This document shows positions 44,011 through 55,106 of a DNA stretch of 64,000 bases, one piece after another. Location of the stretch: assembly GCA_017506865.1 (NCBI GenBank), contig JAFCMP010000528.1, forward strand, positions 248,001 through 312,000. Reading direction: 5' to 3'. Every line of letters begins with the position of its first letter. Within the stretch, counting starts at the first letter, position 1. A program made the translations under genes and the position numbers. The notes under the pieces are model-generated. The model saw only the letters and a list, made by a program, of their open reading frames with translations, searched no databases and was not told the origin of the DNA. The stretch comes from Tribonema minus. Lineage: Eukaryota; Sar; Xanthophyceae; Tribonematales; Tribonemataceae.

Positions 44011-44459
44011 GCACACTGGTAGCTAGCATTGTGCGCATAATGACACTGATTGTACTGCGCACAATGTATATTATAAGCCCATGTATGTTATAGTTCTCAG
44101 GAAGTACTATAGCAACGTACTGCCATAATCCATGACGCGTAGAGGGCATAGGATATTTGATGAAAAGTAGTAGTAGTAGTAGTCCAAACTGTACTCACCG
44201 TTACCAGTGATTGACACGGTCATGCTCAGCTCAGATGTTCACGGAGCCCCAATGATGGCTGACATGACGTGACGGCCTGCACCATGAAAGCAGGCAGCAG
44301 AAATAGTTTTAGGCTGGCAACAACAAAGCCGACAATCCAAAGATGAACACAAGGTTTGACGACTGCACAACGCAGTGCATGTCGACAGTGTCAAGAGTAA
44401 TTCACGTGTCCACGCACAACCAGTGGTCTTTCATAGCTCTCATGGCATTTGATTGCAAT

Positions 44460-44583
44460 GGTGAGCAACGCACGGCTGGCAGGCGCTGTGCAAATAGGGG
44501 ATCAACGCTGCTGCAAACAATGGTGAGCACTGCACGACTGGCAGGCGCTGTGCAAACAGGGATCAACGCTGCTGCAAGCAACA
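44460..44583. repeat. 62-bp tandem duplication
   Basis: Copies begin GGTGAGCA at 44460 and 44522 and share GGCAGGCGCTGTGCAAA and GATCAACGCTGCTGCAA, with a few substitutions. Confidence 0.85.
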
Positions 44584-46411
44584 TAATACGGCACCATTTG
44601 GTGACATGCTGTTCAAATGCCATGTTCCAGTCAATGAATGAACGACATGATGCTGTTTATACGCCATCCCGCTCCAAGCAGCCACACGAGCCCACTCACT
44701 TAGAAGCCAGCCGCCGTCGCAAGCTGACGCGCTTTTCCAGACAACTGGTACGTCGTTTCTCCATCATCATTCGGGACCGTCTTGTATGGACCCTTGCCTC
44801 CCCCCTTCGTTTGTCCGCGACTCGCTGCGAAGGTGCTCCTGTTGTTGCACATGCGCTTGCGTTACAAATGCTAACGTCGCATTGAGCTCCGCAGCACGTG
44901 CCAGGCTCTGGTGCAGCTGCTTTTTCGAACGCCGAAATTGCTTTGGCAAGCTCCTTAAAGAATGGCTGCATGCAGCACACCTTTTTCGGATTGACATTCA
45001 CTGCAGCTTGTACTTGCACCACTAAAAACCTTTTTTCCACATAACTACATGTATATAGCCGAGGCTGGTGCAAGCTGGTCAGGCCAAGGGTACGTGGACC
45101 TACACATAATGATGAAAGTACAAGCAGGGAGGCCTTAAACTTCAACTTGAGGTTAATAAACTTCAATCAGATGTACTTGAGGCACAAACTTCATCTGCAG
45201 TCATGAGCCTAGTACTTGTCTCACGTACAAGCACGAAAGCTTGCAAATACAACACCTAGTGACAATTACCCCTTTCCGAACTGATTTGGCGACACTCGTA
45301 GTCTAAGGCGCACCCCCCTTACCTTATAATTTCTCATGAGAGCAGTTCAAACATAAAAGTATAGCAGTATGGCACTGCAAAAAAACATAAACAAAGGTCA
45401 CAAGGAACGCAAAGTGGACAAGCTGATGATGAACTTTGATGATGAACTCTGCTGAACATTTGGTACACAAGAGCGAAGTCATACATTGTGATGCGCGACC
45501 ACGACCAACGCTCTCACTTGCCTAATTGGCCAGGACCGAGCTCTTGGCAAACCGCACTCGATGTACCCTTGCGCAGCATGCGCCATGCCACAGTGCTACC
45601 CAGGATCCTTGCAGCGCCTGCATGGGCAACACCGATTGCCGCTGCCACATTGAAGTGCAACATGATTGGGCGCAAAGGCATCAGCGCAACTGTCGCAAGC
45701 AAGAGAGTTCCTCATAGTGTGAGCACGCGAGTGTGCCTGAAGCTCTAGATTTTACACTGCCAGTACTATCGGGGGTTGCATCCGCGCAGATGCCCAACAC
45801 TGAAGAAACGCATTCCTCAGTGTGTTTGCAAACCACAGGAGCGGCTCATGCCCGCGTCCCTGAGCGCATACATGCGCATGGGCTTGAAAGTATGCCGCTG
45901 AGCACTGTTCATGTACTTCTCAGGCGCCGAGAAGCTATGGCGCCCGTCAAAGCCTCGCAGCGTGTTGCTCGCGATGGAGCATATCGCCGACCCCCTGCAG
46001 AACTTAGCACGTTAAAAGGGTGTCTATACCCAGGCCTGACAGAGTCTCACTGTCAATCCGTTGTCCCGCCATGTAGTCGCTAGTGTCCTGTTATAATGTA
46101 TCTGTTGATATTGTTGTTGTAGCACTGCCTCTCTCCGCCGCTCATATAGAGGCAATTCCATCACGGTTTGTGCGCGCTCAAGAGCACGAGACGTGGAAAG
46201 GTGCGACAAATTCAAGGCACTGCCGCTTCGCCGGCAGCTTCATTTGCATCATTTGCATCACTGTTGCTCATTCATTTGTTCACGTGTCAGACGGCCCAAA
46301 TGCTTCATGATTTATTATCATGATTTATTTGAATAAAAGAAATATATATACATACATTTCAATTAGCACATTGCCGGGAAATCACAATCACTCCCTCATT
46401 CTCGCGGCAAT
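44584..46411. other. Mostly non-coding upstream of the recombinase gene
   Basis: A minus-strand open stretch near 45010-44700 encodes FFKELAKAISAFEKAAAPEP in one frame and ARAAELNATLAFVTQAHVQQ in another; neither is supported by splice sites. A 50-bp segment at 45072-45120 resembles 13930-13985. An AT-rich AAATATATATAC lies about 70 bp before the ATG at 46412 and could be a TATA-type promoter element. Confidence 0.3.
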
Positions 46412-48141
46412 ATGGCGACCGACGGCCTGACATCTATCTGCAACAACACCAGCAGCGGTGACGCGATGAGGAAGGCAGCTGCCATCGCTGAAGCCGCCAT
46501 CAACAAGAGCACCAGGTTCAACACTGCTTCGGTCGCAGATTTGGTCACGTGGGTTGCTGACTTCAAGTATGCCAGCCAAGATGACCGGCACATTAAGATG
46601 GTGCAAGAGTTCTACGACTTCACCATGACACGTCTGTCAGTCACTTCACTAGGGGACGTCAAACCCAGTCCAGAGTTTGGCGCCCTGGGGGAGGACGTCA
46701 AGGACAAGTGGACCAGAGAGCTCGCTGAGGTACATGCGCTCATCGCGTTTGCGCTGTGGACAGTGCTCATCCCCTACTATGTCAAGGAAAGGACCAAGCT
46801 CGGCACAAGAGGCAAGCACTGGCGTCCGCTCGAGGCCGCTTCTCCCATCAAGCGCGACCGGCTAAACGTGTACAACCTCGTCAAGACGCTGATGGCATTC
46901 AACTTTGTGATTGGCGCACCTGCTGTCCCGCTGCTGAACTACTACAGCTGGGACTTTGCCCAGGACGACGAGAGGCTGTGTTTCCTGCTAGATAGGGACT
47001 TTTTGATCGAGGGTGAGAATGCGGAGACGGGGGGCACATCCACGCACACAATCCGGAACGTCGCGAGCACCTTTGTGCGTGTGATGTGGGTCGCCCTCAT
47101 TGTGTTGGTCAGGGAGCCGCATCACCTGAGCGCCATAAGGCCGCTTATGGCAAAGGAGTGGTGTGTGCTGGTGCAAGGGCATGGCATTCCCGAGGACCTG
47201 CTGACGGGTCGCAGAGAAGATCCGCCAATCAACTATGCTGAGCTCAAGCGCAGCAAGGGCGAAATTGTGCCCTGCAAGGAACGGACATTCTTGACCGCCA
47301 TCACCGGCGACGCATTCTACGCCGACATATTCCTACCCACCGGTTTCTTCGCATTGCGTGCACAGAAGTTGGCAGAAGGCTGCAAGGAGCCTAACGTCGA
47401 CCAGCACTTCCTGTGTCGGCAGATTTTCAACAGCTCGAGCGACACCACCGTGGCGTCGTTCAATAACAATTTGGCGGCTGTGTTCAGCGCTCTAAAGCGC
47501 TGCGGTGCCGACAGGTACACGCCAGATGCTATGGAAATTGCAGCCATGCAAGCGTACGGCATCGATACGCACGCACTGGAGGCGTCAGGGCTGGCGCTTA
47601 CGTACTCTGTGCACAAGTACATCAACGCATTCAACGATGATTTCCTCACTGCCAGGCGTACCATACGTGCCAACGTAACCGTCAGCAGGGCGCTCGACAG
47701 GGGTGGACTCAAGTCTGAGCAGTGTGCAGGCAGGCTGCCAGAAATGGAAAACGACGGCCTTCGCGACATGATGAAAGCTCTGAGAAAGCAGGTCTGGAAA
47801 TCAGTTTGGGTATCGGTCATTCAGCCTTGGCTGCGGCAGATGTCCCTACCTGCGGACGCACATGGTTTCTTCCTGGCCACAGAGTCTGGTGGCCTTAAAG
47901 ATTTCGCGGACTCCAAAGGATTCACGCGCGCAGACGCCGAGCGCGTACAGCTGCTGCTGATGCTTCACCGGTCAGTATTTACGTCTCAAGTGTGGCGGGA
48001 TTCTGTGGTGGAGGAGTTTGAGCTGGTTCAACACGACGGCGATAAGTTCTACAAGTTCAGTCTCTCACGTGTGTTCAAGACGGCAGCGGCGAAGACGGGC
48101 GATGGCATTCCGCAGCTGACGAGCTGGAAGCTCTCCGAGAC

Positions 48142-48344
48142 GTCTCGATCCAACGTCGCGTCACAGGAGCGCCATTGGAGTTGATGAACATGCGCTGACT
48201 CCTCTTGGAGCCGGTAGCAAGCAGGGGACGACACAGGACGAGCACCGTGTGCACCAGCATGGACTCAGCTACCGGTTCCAAGAGGAGTCAGCGCATGTTC
48301 ATCAACTCCAATGGCGCTCCTGTGACGCACCGTTGGATCGAGAC
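48142..48344. repeat. Inverted duplication, 77-bp arms, 49-bp spacer
   Basis: 48142-48218 is the reverse complement of 48268-48344 with three mismatches. Read on the minus strand, the left arm and spacer give MLVHTVLVLCRPLLATGSKR followed by SQRMFINSNGAPVT, which is the expected core sequence. So the spacer and left arm are an inverted copy of the proper coding segment, placed head to head with the true one. Confidence 0.9.
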
Positions 48345-48818
48345 AAGAACAGCAGAGCTGGGTAAGCACTGGCTTGCAGTGCCTCGCCTGGGTCCCCACT
48401 CGTTGTGGACAATGTGGCAGCTGGCTGGTCGGCAAAGGCTTGGTAAAAGAGCAAGATGTCGACAACCTGGCTGCCTATGTTCAGGTCGGTCGTTGCACTA
48501 TGCTGGAGAACTACGTCACTCCGAGCTTCAGTGCTCCGGCACAGCGCGTGGGCCAAGCTTTGCGCGACGGCGGTCTGAATGGTGCAGCTCCCAACAGGCC
48601 TCAGAGCCTGTGGCATCGTCGGACTCAGCAGGCTCAAGTAATGCTGGGCAGGCAAAGCGTAAGGCCCCGTACGGAATACAAATTAGCACGATCCGCAAGC
48701 AGTACAAGGCACAAGCACAGGCAGTGGTCGAGGCTCACGGAGGCGATCACAAGGCGGCATTTGCGTATCTTGTCGCGAAGCGCAAGGCGGAAGCCCTGAC
48801 TGAAGATGAGCAGTGGTT

Positions 48819-48827
48819 TTCGAAAAA
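48819..48827. repeat. Target-site duplication, left copy (9 bp)
   Basis: TTCGAAAAA immediately precedes the left end of the palindromic element. The identical 9-mer follows the right end at 55107-55115. Nine base pairs is typical for Mutator-like elements. Confidence 0.85.
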
Positions 48828-48862
48828 GCACCATAACACATACCGGTCGCCCAGCTTTAAGC

Positions 48863-48895
48863 CCCCTACCCCCGACCCCCGACCGAAACCCCAGG
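48863..48895 (-). other. G-rich terminal motif, left arm (possible G-quadruplex)
   Basis: About 35 bp inside the end, the minus strand carries four runs of four or five G separated by 2-8 bases (GGGG, GGGGG, GGGGG, GGGGG). The mirror copy lies at 55039-55071 on the plus strand. Confidence 0.6.
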
Positions 48896-48999
48896 GTGCT
48901 TGAAACGCCAAAAAAATGTTGTTCGCGTGTTGGTGCCCCGTTGCGGCACGCCAGGCATCGATTGGCAGTGGCAGTGGCGTGCGCATGATATGAGTTCCA

Positions 49000-49449
49000 T
49001 TGCTGAGCTTGTTTTATGAAAAGCAGAGCTATGGCGCTCCAGTAGACAGTAGTTTGCGCTCGCACGGCTACTTGTTTGGCTTTGCTTGTGCGTTATCACG
49101 ATGCATCGCGCGGCTTGCTGCCAATTACCTAATTGATACACAGCTGGCATTCATCCCCACTGCTTTTGGTTCTGATACAGCTGCATTTCCACGCCAATGC
49201 GATGAGCAAGCTGTCAGATTGGCCAGGCGCCAACATACATATGCCACAAAAGAAGACTCCGATCTGATAGCTGGTGATCCGCAAAACAGCTCCTACAACT
49301 GCATCAAGACTAGATCCAGACTAGCACAAGCATTACTTGTAACAGAACCATTTTTAGAGTCATACAAGCAGTGGCAGCAGCATGTGTTGCACTCAGCAGC
49401 AGGAAGGCAGAAAGCAGGAGAGGAGACGAAAGGCAGTATCTGTTGGTAG
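49000..49449 (+). CDS. Second ORF of the Mutator-like element, left copy
   Basis: An open frame of about 149 codons starting 172 bp inside the element end and running inward, toward the 3' end of the transposase gene. It encodes GYLFGFACALSRCIARLAAN, IDTQLAFIPTAFGSDTAAFP and ESYKQWQQHVLHSAAGRQKA. There is no ATG in the open part, so it may be an exon, use a non-ATG start, or not be translated. No family recognised. Two genes converging from opposite ends recalls MuDR, whose mudrB lies opposite mudrA; that is an analogy of layout only. Confidence 0.35.
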   Translation: MLSLFYEKQSYGAPVDSSLRSHGYLFGFACALSRCIARLAANYLIDTQLAFIPTAFGSDTAAFPRQCDEQAVRLARRQHTYATKEDSDLIAGDPQNSSYNCIKTRSRLAQALLVTEPFLESYKQWQQHVLHSAAGRQKAGEETKGSICW

Positions 49450-49518
49450 AAAACAGAAATTGAAATTTGCGGGAGTAGCAGCAATGACAGTGTGAACGTA
49501 CAGCAGCGCTGGATAAAG

Positions 49519-51971
49519 TCAAACTGGAGGTGGGTTTGCAGGGCCACTTTTCTGCCGCGTTTTTCGCTTGGGATAACATGCCTTACTCTGTCGCTGGAAG
49601 TTACCCAGCGACCGTTCCTTTGTGGGTTGGCGCCCACACTCTGGCATGCGCACCAGTGGCTTGTTGCAAACAAGCGCATCCGCGGCGTCGGGCGCACACC
49701 GCTTTCGGTGACTAAACAAAGGCTTGCAAGTCCCGTCCGTCTCTTGCCTGTTCCATGTCATCTTGCTAGGAACTGATTCGACTGCAAAGTGCGGCATTGA
49801 TGCCTCGCAAAGATCTGCCAGTTCACGCATGGCCGGCATAACCTTGTCTAACTGGGCTGGCGCAACCAACTGTGCATTGTTTGCAAACTGGCGAAAAACT
49901 GCTGCGCAGCGCCTGACCTCTTTTACCCCCTCAGGCAGCGCGCCTGCCTCCCCAATTGCACTGCTGATGGACTTGGCGGTCTGTGTCGCCTCCATCAGTG
50001 CCTTCACCGCAGCCTCCCCCCCAAACCTGTTGAGCGGCTCCTCAACGTCCTGCAGCATTGCTAGGGGTGGGAGTCGCCGCACTTCAATGCGCTCATTGAT
50101 GTCAGCAGGCGCCGGAGGATCGTAGGTGGCGAGGTTGCACCCGGTCTTGAAAAATGTATCGTGTAGCTGTGCTGCCAGAAGATGGGCGCATGTGTGGAAC
50201 AGCTGCGAGTCCAGGCATGTGCAGAACCAGGTGTAGATGTTGAGGGTGCATGAAGCAGCTGTTGGAGCCGCTGGGCAGAGCCGCCTGGGAGAAGGCAGAC
50301 GGGGAAAGCCATATGTCAGCATGATATTGCTGACAGTATACTAAGTATGTGAGAAGCTCTCTGCAGCGGAAGGTTGATGTTCACAGCTCAACAGTCGATG
50401 CTCATCATGTTTGTGCACAAATTTAAACAACAAACGTTGTCAAGTGTATGTGGTGACATGACACCCCATAAGGGGAGGCGGGGGTGCCGCGTTTACTACT
50501 GGTGTGCAATGAAAATACAGCTGCATCATAAAATCACAATACGCAATATGCTACTTCTAGAAGTAATATGTCAGGAATTACGTCCCATCACACACCAAAA
50601 AATAATCCAAGTACTAATTACTGTGGTGACAAAGCTCCTTTTTCTTCAAGCTGAACGCAAAAAAAATCAATAGTACTTTGCCATGACCCAACAGTGTGGC
50701 AATCGCAGTGTTGAAAAATTAGTTTCCCCAGCCATTAGCAGCGCAACGGCAACTTAAGAACTGAGTACCAATGGCAAGATAAAATTGGCCTACGACCGTC
50801 ATGGCCATCGCTGCACGACTACAACCAGCATGCGATTTATGAGGGCCACTGTGACAGTTGCCCTGCTCAAGCGGAAATGGTGACGTCCAAATAGCTGCCC
50901 TAGCAAGGTATGCTAAATACTATTGCGGCCAGTGAGTGAGTGTAAGACCAAAGTATTTCTCTTGCCTGCATTGAAGTACACCGCTGCTCAAGTCGACCTC
51001 CTCCAAGTGGTCCACGAGCGCCTCAGCAGTGCGCAGCCGCATAGCGTGCGTGAATCCAATGCTGGTGGCGGCGGCCTCGAGGTGCTTGCATACATTGCGG
51101 CATGCCTGAGGGCACGAGCAGAAAAGCTCTCCCACAAGTCCAGAGTAGCTGGTGGAACCGGGGTGCTTGACGCTCGTGCATGTGAACGCCCCCATGGCCT
51201 TGTCTCCAGTTGGAGTGACGTAGCCGCGTTCGAGTCTGAACTGGACTTGGTGCTGGTGGCGCTGCAGTGCTGACATAGCAGCTGCGTAGAGGCACATAAT
51301 CAGGAAAATGATAATGTTAGTGTACTAGCCTACATGCCTCAACATGAGAGCGTTTCATACTGTGCTATGCATCGCACGCCAAAACGCGTGGAGCACTGTC
51401 ATTGAGTTGCATCCTACTTCAACAAGAAGCGGTAGCGTCACCCTCACAGCCAATTCAATATGAAGGTTTGGGGCGCTGCGGCAGTGCTGTCATTTTCAAG
51501 CATTAAATAGCAGTTGCACGATGGCTTGATCATGGCAGAATGAACAAAAAAATTGTGGTGATGTTAGCGCTGACCGCGGCTGCACTTAACAGGCATTCAT
51601 GCCATGCAAAAAACCTATGCGTAAAGTATACTTGTCACGCTAGAGTCCCATTCCAGCGCTCCAGGTGGTTGTTGGTGTTGACGTCCATAGCAGACACTGC
51701 TGTTCGCCCATAGAATGCCCAATGCTCAGCACAGCACGCCCAGTTGTCGTTGTAGTATTGAACCACCGCTGCATGGTGTTGTAGTATTGAACCACCGCTG
51801 CATGCTTCTTTTCTGTCCAACTAGATGTGATGATTGCAGCACGCACTTTCTCATGTGTATGTTATGCAGGTGGGCACACCAACCACCGCTGCATGCTTCT
51901 TTTCTGTCCAACTAGATGTGATGATTGCAGCACGCACTTTCTCATGTGTATGTCATGCAGGTGGGCACACT
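49519..51971 (-). pseudogene. MULE transposase 3' half, left arm copy, internally deleted
   Basis: Mirror image of the right-arm gene. It keeps the two SWIM finger exons (50966-51281 and 49519-50284) and the segment encoding MDVNTNNHLERWNGTL near 51690-51640. It lacks the 187 bp that in the right arm encode the end of the DDE-domain exon and its donor site, and it carries a few amino-acid differences (for example LAMLQDVEEP versus LAMPLDVEEP). It cannot make the same protein as the right copy. Confidence 0.75.
51750..51971. repeat. Direct repeats at the palindrome centre
   Basis: A block starting ACCACCGCTGCATGCTTC repeats at 51791 and 51882 (91-bp period, nearly identical, each ending with a TATGCAG/CATGCAG|GTGGGCACAC splice-acceptor-like site). 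Just left, a 29-bp unit GTTGTAGTATTGAACCACCG occurs twice (about 51750 and 51778). These mark the junction where the two arms were joined. Confidence 0.85.
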
Positions 51972-54415
51972 ATGCAGCGGTGGTTCAATACTACAACGAC
52001 AACTGGGCGTGCTGTGCTGAGCATTGGGCATTCTATGGGCGAACAGCAGTGTCTGCTATGGACGTCAACACCAACAACCACCTGGAGCGCTGGAATGGGA
52101 CTCTCAAGTACGTCTTCTTGATGAGGAAGAAGGCTCGGCAGTTGGCGCAGCTGCTCTCTCTGCTTGTCACCAAAGTCATGCCTCACTACATGCATGACCG
52201 TGAGAAAAAGCTGGCCGGCCTGGAATCATCAGGTGAGCAAAAGTACTTTAATTCATAGGCTTGACATGGCCCAAGCACTTGAAGACCTCGCCAGCGTGAC
52301 AAGTATACTTTACGCATAGGTTTTTTGCATGGCATGAATGCCTGTTAAGTGCAGCCGCGGTCAGCGCTAACATCACCACAATTTTTTTGTTCATTCTGCC
52401 ATGATCAAGCCATCGTGCAACTGCTATTTAATGCTTGAAAATGACAGCACTGCCGCAGCGCCCCAAACCTTCATATTGAATTGGCTGTGAGGGTGACGCT
52501 ACCGCTTCTTGTTGAAGTAGGATGCAACTCAATGACAGTGCTCCACGCGTTTTGGCGTGCGATGCATAGCACAGTATGAAACGCTCTCATGTTGAGGCAT
52601 GTAGGCTAGTACACTAACATTATCATTTTCCTGATTATGTGCCTCTACGCAGCTGCTATGTCAGCACTGCAGCGCCACCAGCACCAAGTCCAGTTCAGAC
52701 TCGAACGCGGCTACGTCACTCCAACTGGAGACAAGGCCATGGGGGCGTTCACATGCACGAGCGTCAAGCACCCCGGTTCCACCAGCTACTCTGGACTTGT
52801 GGGAGAGCTTTTCTGCTCGTGCCCTCAGGCATGCCGCAATGTATGCAAGCACCTCGAGGCCGCCGCCACCAGCATTGGATTCACGCACGCTATGCGGCTG
52901 CGCACTGCTGAGGCGCTCGTGGACCACTTGGAGGAGGTCGACTTGAGCAGCGGTGTGCTTCAATGCAGGCAAGAGAAATACTTTGGTCTTACACTCACTC
53001 ACTGGCCGCAATAGTATTTAGCATACCTTGCTAGGGCAGCTATTTGGACGTCACCATTTCCGCTTGAGCAGGGCAACTGTCACAGTGGCCCTCATAAATC
53101 GCATGCTGGTTGTAGTCGTGCAGCGATGGCCATGACGGTCGTAGGCCAATTTTATCTTGCCATTGGTACTCAGTTCTTAAGTTGCCGTTGCGCTGGTAAT
53201 GGCTGGGGAAACTAATTTTTCAACACTGCGATTGCCACACTGTTGGGTCATGGCAAAGTACTATTGATTTTTTTTGCGTTCAGCTTGAAGAAAAAGAAGC
53301 TTTGTCACCACAGTAATTAGTACTTGGATTATTTTTTGGTGTGTGATGGGACGTAATTCCTGACATATTACTTCTAGAAGTAGCATATTGCGTATTGTGA
53401 TTTTATGATGCAGCTGTATTTTCATTGCACACCAGTAGTAAACGCGGCACCCCCGCCTCCCCTTATGGGGTGTCATGTCACCACATACACTTGACAACGT
53501 TTGTTGTTTAAATTTGTGCACAAACATGATGAGCATCGACTGTTGAGTTGTGAACATCAACCTTCCGCTGCAGAGAGCTTCTCGCATACTTAGTATACTG
53601 TCAGCAATATCATGCTGACATATGGCTTTCCCCGTCTGCCTTCTCCCAGGCGGCTCTGCCCAGCGGCTCCAACAGCTGCTTCATGCACCCTCAACATCTA
53701 CACCTGGTTCTGCACATGCCTGGACTCGCAGCTGTTCCACACATGCGCCCATCTTCTGGCAGCACAGCTACACGATACATTTTTCAAGACCGGGTGCAAC
53801 CTCGCCACCTACGATCCTCCGGCGCCTGCTGACATCAATGAGCGCATTGAAGTGCGGCGACTCCCACCCCTAGCAATGCCGCTGGACGTTGAGGAGCCGC
53901 TCAACAGGTTTGGGGGGGAGGCTGCGGTGAAGGCACTGATGGAGGCGACACAGACCGCCAAGTCCATCAGCAGTGCAATTGGGGAGGCAGGCGTGCTGCC
54001 TGAGGGGGTAAAAGAGGTCAGGCGCTGCGCAGCAGTTTTTCGCCAGTTTGCAAACAATGCACAGTTGGTTGCGCCAGCCCAGTTAGACAAGGTTATGCCG
54101 GCCATGCGTGAACTGGCAGATCTTTGCGAGGCATCAATGCCGCACTTTGCAGTCGAATCAGTTCCTAGCAAGATGACATGGAACAGGCAAGAGACGGACG
54201 GGACTTGCAAGCCTTTGTTTAGTCACCGAAAGCGGTGTGCGCCCGACGCCGCGGATGCGCTTGTTTGCAACAAGCCACTGGTGCGCATGCCAGAGTGTGG
54301 GCGCCAACCCACAAAGGAACGGTCGCTGGGTAACTTCCAGCGACAGAGTAAGGCATGTTATCCCAAGCGAAAAACGCGGCAGAAAAGTGGCCCTGCAAAC
54401 CCACCTCCAGTTTGA
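51961..54415 (+). CDS. MULE transposase 3' half with two SWIM zinc fingers, right arm
   Basis: Three exons fit in phase: 51961-52232, 52653-52968 and 53650-54415. Exon 1 carries the end of the DDE domain: WACCAEHWAFYGRTAVSAMD then VNTNNHLERWNGTLK, the W...TNN-E-W-LK signature of Mutator/FAR1-type transposases. Exon 2 holds a SWIM finger, FCSCPQACRNVCKHLEAAA (CxC...CxH). Exon 3 opens with a second SWIM-type finger, FCTCLDSQLFHTCAHLLAAQ, then a helical stretch and a basic tail with GRQPTKERSLGNFQ. The intron after exon 2 needs a GC donor (CAG|GCAAGA) to keep phase. Upstream catalytic Asp residues are missing because the palindrome centre lies immediately 5'. Tandem SWIM fingers in one transposase are unusual. 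It may be transcribed but cannot be a complete enzyme. Confidence 0.75.
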
Positions 54416-54484
54416 CTTTATCCAGCGCTGCTGTACGTTCACACTGTCATTGCTGCTACTCCCGCAAATTTCAATTTCTGTTTT

Positions 54485-54934
54485 CTACCAACAGATACTG
54501 CCTTTCGTCTCCTCTCCTGCTTTCTGCCTTCCTGCTGCTGAGTGCAACACATGCTGCTGCCACTGCTTGTATGACTCTAAAAATGGTTCTGTTACAAGTA
54601 ATGCTTGTGCTAGTCTGGATCTAGTCTTGATGCAGTTGTAGGAGCTGTTTTGCGGATCACCAGCTATCAGATCGGAGTCTTCTTTTGTGGCATATGTATG
54701 TTGGCGCCTGGCCAATCTGACAGCTTGCTCATCGCATTGGCGTGGAAATGCAGCTGTATCAGAACCAAAAGCAGTGGGGATGAATGCCAGCTGTGTATCA
54801 ATTAGGTAATTGGCAGCAAGCCGCGCGATGCATCGTGATAACGCACAAGCAAAGCCAAACAAGTAGCCGTGCGAGCGCAAACTACTGTCTACTGGAGCGC
54901 CATAGCTCTGCTTTTCATAAAACAAGCTCAGCAA
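54485..54934 (-). CDS. Second ORF of the Mutator-like element, right copy
   Basis: Identical in layout to the left-arm ORF at 49000-49449. It starts 172 bp inside the right end and runs inward, ending 70 bp from the transposase stop codon, so the two genes converge tail to tail. The protein is the same in both arms, with no difference visible to me. Function unknown. Confidence 0.4.
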   Translation of the reverse strand: MLSLFYEKQSYGAPVDSSLRSHGYLFGFACALSRCIARLAANYLIDTQLAFIPTAFGSDTAAFPRQCDEQAVRLARRQHTYATKEDSDLIAGDPQNSSYNCIKTRSRLAQALLVTEPFLESYKQWQQHVLHSAAGRQKAGEETKGSICW

Positions 54935-55038
54935 TGGAACTCATATCATGCGCACGCCACTGCCACTGCCAATCGATGCCTGGCGTGCCGCAACGGGGCA
55001 CCAACACGCGAACAACATTTTTTTGGCGTTTCAAGCAC

Positions 55039-55071
55039 CCTGGGGTTTCGGTCGGGGGTCGGGGGTAGGGG
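55039..55071 (+). other. G-rich terminal motif, right arm (possible G-quadruplex)
   Basis: GGGG, then GGGGG, GGGGG and GGGGG within about 33 bp, 35 bp from the right end; mirror of 48863-48895. Such runs near both ends could affect transposase binding or replication of the ends. Confidence 0.6.
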
Positions 55072-55106
55072 GCTTAAAGCTGGGCGACCGGTATGTGTTA
55101 TGGTGC

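Larger units (their letters stand above)
48828..55106. mobile_element. Palindromic Mutator-like element (6,279 bp) with arms of about 2.8 kb
   Basis: Position n on the left pairs with 103934-n on the right from 48828/55106 inward to about 51641/52293 without an indel; I see at least eight base differences. The termini are GCACCATAACACATACCGGT on both ends, inverted. Further in, 187 bp of the right arm (about 52106-52292) are missing on the left, and pairing resumes on a shifted axis (sum 103747) to about 51776/51971. The centre holds direct repeats. Each arm carries the 3' half of a MULE transposase gene and a convergent second ORF. Perfect 9-bp TSDs show that this palindromic form itself inserted, into the tyrosine-recombinase gene. 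No catalytic N-terminal half of the transposase is present, so it is non-autonomous. Confidence 0.88.

Noticed and set aside
48828-55106. Palindrome as a sequencing or assembly artefact
   Set aside because: The arms differ at several single bases and by a 187-bp indel, and both ends abut an exact 9-bp TSD that fits the interrupted reading frame. A chimeric hairpin read would give identical arms and no TSD.
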